Source of the DNA: an uncultured Blautia sp. | GTDB taxonomy: Bacteria > Bacillota > Clostridia > Lachnospirales > Lachnospiraceae | Assembly: GCF_934424005.1 (NCBI RefSeq) | Contig: NZ_CAKRXI010000001.1 | Location: 104,577 to 168,576, forward strand | Direction: 5' to 3' | DNA length: 64,000 nt | Part shown: in pieces, positions 1 through 8,090 of the stretch | Layout of the letters: each line of letters begins with the position of its first letter | How positions within the stretch are numbered: the first letter of the stretch is position 1 | Program-made: the position numbers and the translations under genes | Notes under the pieces: model-generated | What the model was told of the DNA's origin: nothing | The model's database searches: none | What the model saw: only the letters and a program-made list of their open reading frames with translations

Positions 1-1
1 T

Positions 2-1363
2 GCAGGAATTTATAGTCTTGATCAGGGAGAAATTCTTTATGATGGAAAACCATTTCAGGCAAAAAAACCAGTAGATGCGCTTGAAAAAGGAATCGCAATG
101 GTACATCAGGAACTGGATCTTATTCCTGAGATGACTGTAGAAGAAAACGTATTTGCAGGAAGAGAAAAAAGCAATGGTATTGTGATTGACAAACGTGGAA
201 TGGAAAAACGTACAAAAGATTTAATGGAAAGTCTTGGGATTGATATCAGTCCCAAGACCAAAATTAAAGAACTTAGTACAGCACAGCAGCAAATGGTAGC
301 GATTACACGCGCGTTGGCATTTGATGCAGAAATCATTATTATGGATGAACCTACTTCGGCAATTACAGACCGTGAAGTTGAACAGCTTTTTAAAATCATC
401 AGAAAATTAAAGGCGCAGGGCAAAGCAATCGTATACATTTCTCATAAGATGGATGAGATTTATTCCCTTACAGATCAGATTACAGTATTTAGAGATGGAT
501 GTCTCATCGGTTCTGTTGCAACCAAAGATGTAACACCGGAAAAACTGATCAATATGATGGTTGGACGAGAACTGAATGATGTATATGATAAATCTTCTCC
601 TAAGACAGCAGATTACGATGAAAACGAAGTACTGTTGAAAGTTGAAAATCTTACCAGAGAAAAGGAATTCTATAATATCAATTTTGAAGTAAAAAGAGGA
701 GAAATACTTGGCTTTTTTGGTTTGATGGGTGCTGGAAGAACAGAAGTTATGGATACTGTATTTGGTCTTCGAAAAGCTGAAAAAGGTACTGTTACCATGA
801 AGGGAAATCAGATGGGAACAGTAAAAAAAGCAATTTCAAATGGAATGGCATACATTACAGAAGACAGGAAAATCTCAGGACTGAATCTTATAGCTTCTGT
901 AAAGGATAATATATCCATAGCTTATATGGATATGATCACCAAAGGAAAGTTCCTCATTGATTTTAAGAAAGAAAAAGAAATTTCAGATGAACTGATCAAA
1001 AAGATTAAAATCAAATGTTCATCCAGGGACACTCTGGCAGGAACTCTTTCTGGTGGAAACCAGCAGAAAATTGTAATTGCCAAATGGTTCATGGGAAATC
1101 CGGATCTGCTGATCATGGATGAGCCTACCCGTGGAATTGATATCGGTGCAAAAGCGGAAATCTATAAACTGATGGATATGTTGGTAAAGAGCGGTAAAAG
1201 TATCATTATGATTTCTTCAGAAACTCCTGAACTTCTGGGTATGAGTGACAGAGTAATCGTCATGCATGAAGGATATCAGACAGGTGAATTTAAATGTGGT
1301 GAACTTGATCAGGACAAGCTGATGGCATATGCGATCGGCGAAGGCGGTAAATATCACCAGTAA
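2..1363 (+). CDS. Ribose-type sugar ABC transporter ATP-binding protein (5' partial)
   Basis: Cytoplasmic ATPase of a carbohydrate uptake ABC transporter of the RbsA/MglA type, which carries two fused nucleotide-binding domains. The reading frame is open from base 2, so the N-terminus, including the first Walker A, lies outside the window. Visible are the first-domain signature (LSTAQQQ), Walker B (IIIMDEPTSA), the degenerate second P-loop typical of this family (GLMGAGRTE), the second signature (LSGGNQQK) and Walker B (LLIMDEPTRG). It lies directly upstream of the matching permease and binding protein genes, so all three form one importer. The sugar cannot be told from the sequence. Confidence 0.95.
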   Translation, partial: AGIYSLDQGEILYDGKPFQAKKPVDALEKGIAMVHQELDLIPEMTVEENVFAGREKSNGIVIDKRGMEKRTKDLMESLGIDISPKTKIKELSTAQQQMVAITRALAFDAEIIIMDEPTSAITDREVEQLFKIIRKLKAQGKAIVYISHKMDEIYSLTDQITVFRDGCLIGSVATKDVTPEKLINMMVGRELNDVYDKSSPKTADYDENEVLLKVENLTREKEFYNINFEVKRGEILGFFGLMGAGRTEVMDTVFGLRKAEKGTVTMKGNQMGTVKKAISNGMAYITEDRKISGLNLIASVKDNISIAYMDMITKGKFLIDFKKEKEISDELIKKIKIKCSSRDTLAGTLSGGNQQKIVIAKWFMGNPDLLIMDEPTRGIDIGAKAEIYKLMDMLVKSGKSIIMISSETPELLGMSDRVIVMHEGYQTGEFKCGELDQDKLMAYAIGEGGKYHQ

Positions 1364-1394
1364 TGGAATTAGTACGAAGAGGAGAAAACGACAT

Positions 1395-2354
1395 ATGAAT
1401 AAAAATGTAGATTCTGCAAAGAAAGTGGATGTGAGCAAAATCCTTGGAAAATATGGAGTATATATTGCATTACTTGTATTGTTTGTAGTAATGTCATTTG
1501 CTTCAAGCTCATTTCTTACAGTAACAAACTTATTTAATATTTTAAAACAGAATGCCGTATATGGAGTTCTTGCCGTAGGAATGACTTTTGTAATTGTAAC
1601 AGGTGGTATTGACTTGTCCGTAGGCGCAATTGTTGCATTGGCTGCCTGTTTTGCGACAAAACTGGCACAGGATGGGTCTGGAGTTCCAGTTATTGTAGCT
1701 ATATTAGTTGGGCTTATTACAGGTGTTGCCTGTGGTGCATTCAGTGGATTATTTATTGCAATAGCAAATATCCCGGCATTTATTGCAACATTAGCAACAT
1801 GTACAATTGCCCGTGGTATTGTATTTGTATTTACAGATGGACGACCGATTACAGGTGTTTCTGATGCTTACAAATATATGGGACGTACTTCCTGGGGACC
1901 GGTTCCGGTAATGGTTGTAATTTATTTACTGTTTCTCGTTGTCGGTACATTTCTATTAAAATATACCAAATATGGAAGACATGTATTTGCAATCGGTGGT
2001 AACAAAAGAGCAGCACTTGTATCCGGTGTCAATGTCAAAATGACAGAATTCCTTGTATATGTAATCAGTGGATTCTGTGCAGCATTTGCAGGACTTTTAC
2101 TTTCCTCACGTATTCAGACTGGGCAGCCAGCAGGTGGTGAAGGATATGAACTGGATGCGATCACAGCAGCAGTTATCGGTGGGGCAAGTCTTTCCGGTGG
2201 TAAAGGTAGTGTGTTTGGTTCATTCATAGGTATTTTAGTAGTAGGTATTCTTACAAATGGTCTTGATCTTCTGAATGTATCTTCTTATTATCAGCAGATC
2301 ATCAAAGGTGCAATCATTCTTCTTGCAGTAATGGCAGATAGAAAGAAAGACTGA
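1395..2354 (+). CDS. Ribose-type sugar ABC transporter permease
   Basis: Integral membrane permease of the RbsC/BPD_transp_2 family, about 319 residues with roughly 8-10 hydrophobic segments. The family-typical stretches VTGGIDLSVGA near the N-terminal third and GGASLSGGKGS near the C-terminal third are present. The frame is open further upstream, but the ATG at 1395 follows an AGGAG-type site (about 1379-1383) and gives a normal N-terminus (MNKNVDSAKK). It pairs with the upstream ATPase and the downstream binding protein. The gap to the next gene holds a small stem-loop. Confidence 0.95.
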   Translation: MNKNVDSAKKVDVSKILGKYGVYIALLVLFVVMSFASSSFLTVTNLFNILKQNAVYGVLAVGMTFVIVTGGIDLSVGAIVALAACFATKLAQDGSGVPVIVAILVGLITGVACGAFSGLFIAIANIPAFIATLATCTIARGIVFVFTDGRPITGVSDAYKYMGRTSWGPVPVMVVIYLLFLVVGTFLLKYTKYGRHVFAIGGNKRAALVSGVNVKMTEFLVYVISGFCAAFAGLLLSSRIQTGQPAGGEGYELDAITAAVIGGASLSGGKGSVFGSFIGILVVGILTNGLDLLNVSSYYQQIIKGAIILLAVMADRKKD

Positions 2355-2384
2355 TCAAAAGTATAAAGGGTGTAAAAACTAAAA

Positions 2385-2412
2385 TATAATAACTGCGGAA
2401 GCGGATATTATA
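2385..2412 (+). other. Intercistronic stem-loop before the binding-protein gene
   Basis: TATAATA at 2385-2391 pairs with TATTATA at 2406-2412, and the interior (CTGC, GGAA loop, GCGG) can partly pair. There is no U-tract. In ABC operons such hairpins can stabilise the downstream mRNA and raise binding-protein output; that role here is inference. Confidence 0.4.
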
Positions 2413-2443
2413 AAAAACAAAACCAAAATGGGAGGGTTACAAA

Positions 2444-3370
2444 ATGAAAAAAAGAAGCGTATTAGCAATGGTAATGGCAATGGGTATGGTTATGGGACTG
2501 GCAGTTCCGGCAAGTGCAGCAGAAAATTATAAAATTGCCTGGGTAGACGGAAACCTTGCAAATGAGTCAAATGCAATCTGTACAGATGCTGCTAAAGCAT
2601 ATGCAGAAGAAAATAATGTAGACTTTACACTTCTTGATGGTCAGGGATCTGGTGAGAATCAGGTATCTCAGATCGAAACACTAATCGCTCAGGGAGTTGA
2701 CTGTATCATCGTTCAGCCTTACGATGCAGCAGCTTGTCAGGTTGGTGTAGAAGCAGCAATTGATGCAGACATCCCGGTTCTGGTTACAAAGACAACAATT
2801 GAAGATAACAGCATCTGTCCATTCGTTGGACAGGATGACACTGTAGCCGGTGAAATGGAAATGGAATGGATGGCAGAACAGCTTGGTGGAAAAGGAAACA
2901 TCGTAATTATTGAAGGACCTACCGGTATTTCCGCAGCAATCCAGAGAAATGACGGTATTGAAAAAACTCTTGAAAAATATCCGGACATCAACGTATTACA
3001 TACACAGCCGGCAGACTGGAACCGTGACGAAGGTATGTCTCTTATGGAAACATGGCTTCAGGAAGGCAAAGAAATCGATGGTGTAGTTGCTCATAACGAT
3101 GAGATGGCACTTGGTGCTTACGATGCAATCGCAGATGCAGGAAAAGCAGGCGAGATCAAAGTTATCGGTATTGATGCAATCGACGCAGCAAAGAAATCTG
3201 TCGCAGCAGGCGAACTGGATGCAACTGTTCTTCAGGACGTTGAAACAATTGGAAAGAAAACTGTAGAAGTTGCTATCGAAATGTGCAAGGGTGAAAAAGT
3301 TGACGATGTTTATAATGTAGATCCAGTGCTTCTTACAAAAGACAACATTGCTGATTATGTGACAGAATAA
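2444..3370 (+). CDS. Sugar ABC transporter substrate-binding protein
   Basis: Extracytoplasmic solute-binding protein of the periplasmic-binding-protein type 1 class (Peripla_BP_4, RbsB-like), 308 residues. The N-terminus is a classical signal peptide (MKKR, hydrophobic core, PASA-A-E cleavage) with no lipobox cysteine, so it looks secreted rather than lipid-anchored, which is unusual for a binding protein in a monoderm. The two-lobe family pattern is visible (IIVQPYDA, GHND-like VVAHNDEMALGA, VIGIDAI). A strong GGGAGG precedes the ATG. It supplies substrate to the importer encoded upstream. Confidence 0.93.
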   Translation: MKKRSVLAMVMAMGMVMGLAVPASAAENYKIAWVDGNLANESNAICTDAAKAYAEENNVDFTLLDGQGSGENQVSQIETLIAQGVDCIIVQPYDAAACQVGVEAAIDADIPVLVTKTTIEDNSICPFVGQDDTVAGEMEMEWMAEQLGGKGNIVIIEGPTGISAAIQRNDGIEKTLEKYPDINVLHTQPADWNRDEGMSLMETWLQEGKEIDGVVAHNDEMALGAYDAIADAGKAGEIKVIGIDAIDAAKKSVAAGELDATVLQDVETIGKKTVEVAIEMCKGEKVDDVYNVDPVLLTKDNIADYVTE

Positions 3371-3390
3371 TAAGAGAGGAATGAAGTGCT

Positions 3391-4449
3391 ATGGCAAAAA
3401 CAATGAAGGCATTAATGTATGACAAGGCAGGAAGAGAAAATTCCAGTGTACGTCAGATTCCATATCCGGAATGCGGAGATGATGAAGTTATTATTAAGGT
3501 AATGTCCTGTTCTATCTGTAAAGGTGCAGAGCATGATCATGACAATGGAAAAGGTACTGATCTGGCAAAATATCCAGTTGTTCCGGGACATGAATTTGCA
3601 GGATATGTTCATGAAGTTGGAAAAAATGTAACAGCATTTAAGCCAGGTGACCGTGTAACAGCGGATAACACAGAGTATTGTGGAGATTGCTATTATTGCA
3701 GAAGAGAAGAATCCAATTATTGTCCGACATTTGGTTCCCTTGGACATAATATTAATGGTGGATTTGCTGAATTTGTCAGAGTGAAGAAGGAAAAAGTATT
3801 CCATATTCCGGATCATCTTTCCTTTAACGCAGCAGCACTTTCTGAACCTGTTGCATGCTGCATTCATGCAGTAGATCGTGCAAATGTCAGATATGGCGAT
3901 ACGGTTGTAATTTTTGGTGCTGGATCTATGGCCCAGATTCTTGCTCAGTTGTTTAAAGCATCCAATGCAGAAAAAGTATACATGGTTGCCGGAAAGAGCA
4001 GTAAACTTGATCTTGCAGCAAAATACGGTATTATTCCGGTTGAAATGAATCGTAATGATTATTCTGTACATGAAAATGTACTGCTTAAAGAAAATCCTTT
4101 AGGTGTAGATTTGATTATTGATGCTACTGGAAGTACAAAAGTGATATCAGAATCCATGAAACTTCTGAAAAAAGGTGGAACACTTCTTCAGTATGCAATC
4201 GTGCATAGTGGAGAAAAAGTAGAAATGGATCCGGTTCTTATGTTTAATAATGAACTTACATACACAGCATCCTTCTGTCAGTCCCATAACTTTGGAAGAG
4301 CAGTTGATGCACTGGCTTCCGGAATTGTTGATGGTGATAATCTGGTAACAGGAGAATTTCCGCTGGATGATTTTTACAAAGGTCTGGATGAGAATGTAAA
4401 GGATCGAAATTCTATTAAGGTGATCATTCATCCAAATACAGAAGAGTAA
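3391..4449 (+). CDS. Zinc-dependent alcohol/polyol dehydrogenase
   Basis: Medium-chain dehydrogenase/reductase (sorbitol/threonine dehydrogenase-like), 352 residues. The catalytic-zinc region is visible: Cys in CSICKGAEHDHD, His-Glu in PGHEFAG, and Glu in SEPVACC. The structural-zinc loop has four cysteines (CGDCYYCRREESNYC). A Rossmann motif GAGSMA follows near residue 175. It probably oxidises a secondary alcohol of a sugar or polyol with NAD(P). It starts 20 bp after the transporter gene and is likely co-transcribed, suggesting it acts on the imported compound or a derivative. Confidence 0.9.
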   Translation: MAKTMKALMYDKAGRENSSVRQIPYPECGDDEVIIKVMSCSICKGAEHDHDNGKGTDLAKYPVVPGHEFAGYVHEVGKNVTAFKPGDRVTADNTEYCGDCYYCRREESNYCPTFGSLGHNINGGFAEFVRVKKEKVFHIPDHLSFNAAALSEPVACCIHAVDRANVRYGDTVVIFGAGSMAQILAQLFKASNAEKVYMVAGKSSKLDLAAKYGIIPVEMNRNDYSVHENVLLKENPLGVDLIIDATGSTKVISESMKLLKKGGTLLQYAIVHSGEKVEMDPVLMFNNELTYTASFCQSHNFGRAVDALASGIVDGDNLVTGEFPLDDFYKGLDENVKDRNSIKVIIHPNTEE

Positions 4450-4461
4450 TAATGTAATCAT

Positions 4462-4489
4462 ACATGGCGGGCTGGTAAGCCTGCCATGT
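4462..4489 (+). terminator. Strong stem-loop, possible weak terminator or processing site
   Basis: ACATGGCGGGCT at 4462 pairs with AGCCTGCCATGT ending at 4489 (12 bp with one G-T). It is followed by GTTGTTT rather than a clean T-run, so read-through into the RbsD-like gene is expected. It may lower expression of the distal genes. Confidence 0.5.
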
Positions 4490-4537
4490 GTTGTTTAAGA
4501 TTACTTTTGAAAAAATATATCAGGAGGAGTGGAAAAA

Positions 4538-4975
4538 ATGAAAAAAAGAGGAGTAATAAATCAGCAGTTAAGCAATGCACTGGCAGGTCTGGGACATGGA
4601 GATTATTTCCTTTTATGTGATGCCGGATTTCCGATTCCGAAAGATGTGGAGAGAGTAGATATGGCACTGACTTTTGGAATTCCGAGCATGAATCAGTGCT
4701 TGAAAGCAATTTTAGATGAAATTGTTGTACAGAAAATAACAATTGCAGAAGAAATGAAAGGCTTGAATGACGAAGGATATCAATTTGTAAAGAAAGTGTT
4801 TAAGAATCAGGATTTTCAGGAAATACCACAGACAGAACTTGTAAAGTTGGCTCAAAATGCTAAATTTATAGTAAGAAGTGGTGAACTCAGATGTTATTCA
4901 AATATATTGTTGGAAGCAGCATCAGGAGTAGATACATTTAAAAAAGATTTTATTATTGATCCGGAACAGATTTGA
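4538..4975 (+). CDS. RbsD/FucU family sugar mutarotase
   Basis: About 145-residue protein of the RbsD/FucU fold, which interconverts anomers or pyranose/furanose forms of free sugars in the cytoplasm. Family landmarks: the N-terminal MKKRGVINQQLS, GHGDYFLLCDAGFPIP with the catalytic His-Asp region, and the C-terminal IVRSGELRCYSNILL. A GTG at 4529 lies inside the Shine-Dalgarno, so the ATG at 4538, about 9 bp after AGGAGGA (4522-4528), is the start. Whether it acts on ribose, fucose or another sugar cannot be decided. It supports the view that the operon handles a free aldose or ketose. Confidence 0.85.
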   Translation: MKKRGVINQQLSNALAGLGHGDYFLLCDAGFPIPKDVERVDMALTFGIPSMNQCLKAILDEIVVQKITIAEEMKGLNDEGYQFVKKVFKNQDFQEIPQTELVKLAQNAKFIVRSGELRCYSNILLEAASGVDTFKKDFIIDPEQI

Positions 4976-5130
4976 TTAAAAGTAAAAAGAACACTGTTTT
5001 GTTGAGAAATTGAACTCAAAAGTTTTCTTTTAATTTTAATATAACTTCAGATACGTGATGCTCGGTTATACGATATTAGAAATTGCTTATAAAATTGCTT
5101 ATATATTATAATGCTTTGGGCATGCGAATC

Positions 5131-5159
5131 TTGTTGACCTGTGCATAATTTGGTATAAT
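5131..5159 (+). promoter_or_regulatory. Sigma-A promoter for the ROK regulator gene
   Basis: -35 TTGTTG (5131-5136), 17-bp spacer, perfect -10 TATAAT (5154-5159). The 250-bp gap before it (4976-5226) is AT-rich; an imperfect TTGAG/CTCAA hairpin near 5003-5021 followed by T-rich sequence may terminate the upstream transcript. Confidence 0.7.
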
Positions 5160-5226
5160 ATATATACATGCGTAGAGGGACAAAAATCAATAATAATTAC
5201 CAAAGGAGAATAAGGAGAAGAAAAAT

Positions 5227-6339
5227 TTGGCGAGTGCAATGGAAATAAAACAAAAAAACAGAAAGAATGTCCTTCGGATTATTTATGAAGAAAAGAAAAT
5301 TTCAAAAGCGGAGATCTCAAAGCGACTGGGACTCAGTATGCCGACAATAGCACAGAACTTGTCAGAACTTTTTGATAAGGAACTGATCTGCATAAATGGT
5401 ACATTTGATTCGACGGGTGGACGTAAAGCAAAAGCAATTGGTTTTAATGCAGATGCCAGATATGCGATCGGAATTGATATAACAAAGAATCATATCAGTG
5501 GAGTTCTGATTAATCTGTACGGTGAAATTATATATTCCGTAAGAGTCAGATACAGATTTGAAGAGAGTGACGTTTATTATAAGGAAATCCAGAAACTGAT
5601 TTTCCATGTGATGGAAAAAGGACAGGTCGGAGCGACATCTATTCTGGGTGTTGGAGTAAGTATACCGTCTATTATTGCGGAGGATGGTAAGAGTCTTACC
5701 TATTCACCAATCATCGGAGCTATGAATATTTATGAAGATCTGAAGAAATATATTAATTTTCCTTATAAGATCATCAATGACTCCAACTCAGGCGGATATG
5801 CAGAACTGTGGCATGCGAAGAAAATTAAGAATATGATCTATCTTTCATTGAGTAACAGTATCGGTGGAGCTGTTCTGATGGATAATGAGATTTATTATGG
5901 TGACCGGATGCACAGTGGGGAATTTGGACATATGACTTTGGAGATTAATGGAAGACAATGTTATTGTGGTAAAAAGGGCTGTGTTGATGCATATTGCAAT
6001 GCGCAGAATCTTTCTAATCTTACAGATGGTGACCTTGGAAAGTTCTTTGAACTTGTTGAGGCAGGCGATGAACGATGTGTGAAAGAACTGCAACAGTATA
6101 TGCTGTATCTGGCAGTTACAATTAATAATCTGTATAATATTCTTGACTGCGATGTCATTTTGGGTGGTTACGTAGGTGGATATATGGAAAAATATCTGGA
6201 TGAACTGCGACGTATGGTTTCGGCGAGATGTACATTTGCCACGGATGGAAGCTTTATCAAACCATGTTTTTTCAAACACGAGTCATCAGCTGTAGGTGCA
6301 GCACTGTATTTTGTAGACAAATTTATTGAGGAAATCTAA
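5227..6339 (+). CDS. ROK family transcriptional regulator
   Basis: 370-residue regulator of the NagC/XylR type. The N-terminal winged helix-turn-helix is visible at about residues 10-60 (SKAEISKRLGLSMPTIAQNL). It is followed by an actin-like ROK domain with the zinc-binding cluster CYCGKKGCVDAYC preceded by the family His-x-Glu region (GHMTLEI). The ATP-binding glycine pattern is weak (GIDITKNH), as expected for a non-kinase sensor. The start is a TTG at 5227, 9 bp after AAGGAG; an ATG at 5239 is the alternative. It probably senses a sugar or sugar phosphate and controls the surrounding carbohydrate genes. Confidence 0.88.
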   Translation: MASAMEIKQKNRKNVLRIIYEEKKISKAEISKRLGLSMPTIAQNLSELFDKELICINGTFDSTGGRKAKAIGFNADARYAIGIDITKNHISGVLINLYGEIIYSVRVRYRFEESDVYYKEIQKLIFHVMEKGQVGATSILGVGVSIPSIIAEDGKSLTYSPIIGAMNIYEDLKKYINFPYKIINDSNSGGYAELWHAKKIKNMIYLSLSNSIGGAVLMDNEIYYGDRMHSGEFGHMTLEINGRQCYCGKKGCVDAYCNAQNLSNLTDGDLGKFFELVEAGDERCVKELQQYMLYLAVTINNLYNILDCDVILGGYVGGYMEKYLDELRRMVSARCTFATDGSFIKPCFFKHESSAVGAALYFVDKFIEEI

Positions 6340-6351
6340 GGAGGTACAATT

Positions 6352-6738
6352 ATGGAATGGGCAGAAAACTTTATAGGATTACAACATATTGGTATTCCAA
6401 CCAATGATATGGATAAAACTGTTGAGTTTTATAAAAAAATTGGCTTTGAGGTAGCACACGAAACAAAGGATGGAGACGTGAGAGTTGTATTTTTGAAGCT
6501 CAAAGATCTGGTTTTGGAAACATATGAAAACAAAGAGGCAGCATTGTGTGATGGTGCAGTGGACCATATTGCATTTGATGTTGTCGATATTGAAGAAGCA
6601 TATAAATTTATTACCGGACTACAGATCAAGATTCTGACAGAAATCACCTTCCTTCCGTTCTGGGAAAAAGGAGTAAAATTCTTTATAGCACAAGGACCAA
6701 ATTTGGAAAGACTTGAATTTGCTCAGTATATAAAATAA
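6352..6738 (+). CDS. VOC (glyoxalase/dioxygenase superfamily) protein
   Basis: 128-residue vicinal-oxygen-chelate protein with the paired beta-alpha-beta3 pattern: IGIPTNDMDKTVEFYKKIGF at the start, VDHIAFDV in the middle and GPNLERLEF at the end. Metal-ligand candidates are His in LQHIGIP, Glu in VLETYE, His in VDHIAF and Glu in ERLEF. VOC proteins include lyases, epimerases and isomerases; in a sugar operon an isomerase-like role is possible, but this is inference. It begins 12 bp after the ROK gene behind AGGAGG and is likely co-transcribed. Confidence 0.8.
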   Translation: MEWAENFIGLQHIGIPTNDMDKTVEFYKKIGFEVAHETKDGDVRVVFLKLKDLVLETYENKEAALCDGAVDHIAFDVVDIEEAYKFITGLQIKILTEITFLPFWEKGVKFFIAQGPNLERLEFAQYIK

Positions 6739-6755
6739 AGACAAAATAAAGCAAT

Positions 6756-6791
6756 AATCAGCCCTGATAAAGATTGATATCAGGGCTGATT
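6756..6791. repeat. 14-bp perfect inverted repeat
   Basis: AATCAGCCCTGATA (6756-6769) and its exact complement (6778-6791) flank an 8-nt loop between the VOC and kinase genes. No T-run follows on either strand. It could be a factor-assisted terminator, an mRNA-stability hairpin or an operator. Confidence 0.6.
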
Positions 6792-6848
6792 AAGGTTATA
6801 ATTGAACTACATTTGCATTGCATATTTATAACACAAGGAGGTATTTTT

Positions 6849-7985
6849 ATGGGCAAAAAGAAAGCAATAGCAGCTGGCCACATTTGTCTGGACATCACCC
6901 CGGCTTTTAAGAGCAAGGAAGAAAAATCTATCAAAGATCTTTTCAGACCGGGACAGCTGATCGCGATGGATGCGGCCAAAGTAAGCCTTGGCGGTTCAGT
7001 ATCCAACACTGGGATCGGTATGAAACGTCTTGGTGCGGATGTGGAGCTGATGGGAATGGTCGGCAATGATGCATTCGGTCAGATGGTTCTCAATGAACTG
7101 GAGAAATATGATATTTCACCGGACAGTATGATTGTAAGAGATGGTGTGGGGACTTCATATTCAGTAATCCTTGCTCCGGCAGGAATCGACAGAATATTCC
7201 TTCACTGTTCGGGAGCTAATGACACATTTACGTTGGATGACATCGATCTGGAGAAAGTAAAAGGTGCAAATCTGTTCCATTTTGGATATCCGTCACTGAT
7301 GCGTATGATGTATATTGACGGTGGCAAAGAGCTGGTTCGTCTTCTGAAGGCTGTACATGAGCTGGGAGTTGCGGTATCCGTAGATATGGCGATGTTTGAG
7401 GAAAGTACTGAGGCAGGAAGTCAGGACTGGAATGAACTTTTGAAATCTGTGATTCCATATATTGATTTCTTTGTACCAAGTATTGAAGAACTTTGCATTA
7501 TGCTGGATCGTGAACGCTATCATGAGTGGAATGAAAGAGCACAAGGAGCTGACGTCACAAACTTCATTGATATTGAAAAAGACGTAAGGCCATTGGCAGA
7601 TAAACTCCTTTCTTACGGAGCAAAAGTAATTCTTATCAAATGCGGTACACCGGGTATCTATTTCCGCACAGCAGACAAAGAGCAGCTTCTGAAGATTGGT
7701 GGTGGAATCGGAGAAGAAATTGCAGATTCATGGTCTGATCAGGAAGCTTTCGAAAAGAGTTATCTGGTTGAAAAAGATAAAGTCGCTTCCGGAACAGGTG
7801 CAGGAGATACAACAATCGCAGCTTTCTTAAGTGCTATACTTGCAGGAAAAGACTGGCAGGATGCACTTCACCTTGCAACAGCTACCGGAGCACTCTGTGT
7901 ACAGACTTACGATGCACTCAGTGGAATCATACCTCTTGAAGATGTGCAGAAAAAGATTGACGCCGGATGGGAGAAAAGAAAATAA
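6849..7985 (+). CDS. PfkB-family sugar kinase
   Basis: 378-residue cytoplasmic carbohydrate kinase of the ribokinase/PfkB family. The N-terminal glycine signature is GGSVSNTGIGMKRLG and the C-terminal catalytic signature is ASGTGAGDTTIAAFLS with the catalytic base Asp in GAGD. There is an acidic insertion around residues 225-250 and another near 285-310 that lengthens it beyond the usual 300-330 residues. The ATG at 6849 sits behind AAGGAGG. Placed just before a ketose-bisphosphate aldolase, it probably phosphorylates a ketose or ketose phosphate; the specificity is unknown. Confidence 0.88.
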   Translation: MGKKKAIAAGHICLDITPAFKSKEEKSIKDLFRPGQLIAMDAAKVSLGGSVSNTGIGMKRLGADVELMGMVGNDAFGQMVLNELEKYDISPDSMIVRDGVGTSYSVILAPAGIDRIFLHCSGANDTFTLDDIDLEKVKGANLFHFGYPSLMRMMYIDGGKELVRLLKAVHELGVAVSVDMAMFEESTEAGSQDWNELLKSVIPYIDFFVPSIEELCIMLDRERYHEWNERAQGADVTNFIDIEKDVRPLADKLLSYGAKVILIKCGTPGIYFRTADKEQLLKIGGGIGEEIADSWSDQEAFEKSYLVEKDKVASGTGAGDTTIAAFLSAILAGKDWQDALHLATATGALCVQTYDALSGIIPLEDVQKKIDAGWEKRK

Positions 7986-7991
7986 ATTTTT

Positions 7992-8028
7992 TTCAATTAA
8001 TAGTTTTTTTGAAAAACTTTTAATTGAA
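7992..8028. promoter_or_regulatory. Inverted repeat overlapping the aldolase promoter -35
   Basis: TTCAATTAA (7992-8000) and TTAATTGAA (8020-8028) form a 9-bp inverted repeat. The right arm overlaps the -35 hexamer of the aldolase promoter, suggesting a repressor operator; it could also act as a T-rich terminator for the kinase gene. Confidence 0.45.
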
Positions 8029-8052
8029 TTTATCTACAATTGTTATTATAAT
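8024..8052 (+). promoter_or_regulatory. Sigma-A promoter for the aldolase gene
   Basis: -35 TTGAAT (8024-8029), 17-bp spacer and consensus -10 TATAAT (8047-8052), about 40 bp before the aldolase ATG. The -35 is overlapped by one arm of an inverted repeat. Confidence 0.75.
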
Positions 8053-8090
8053 TAAAGACAGAGATAAATTAGTTTACAGGAGGAAACAAG

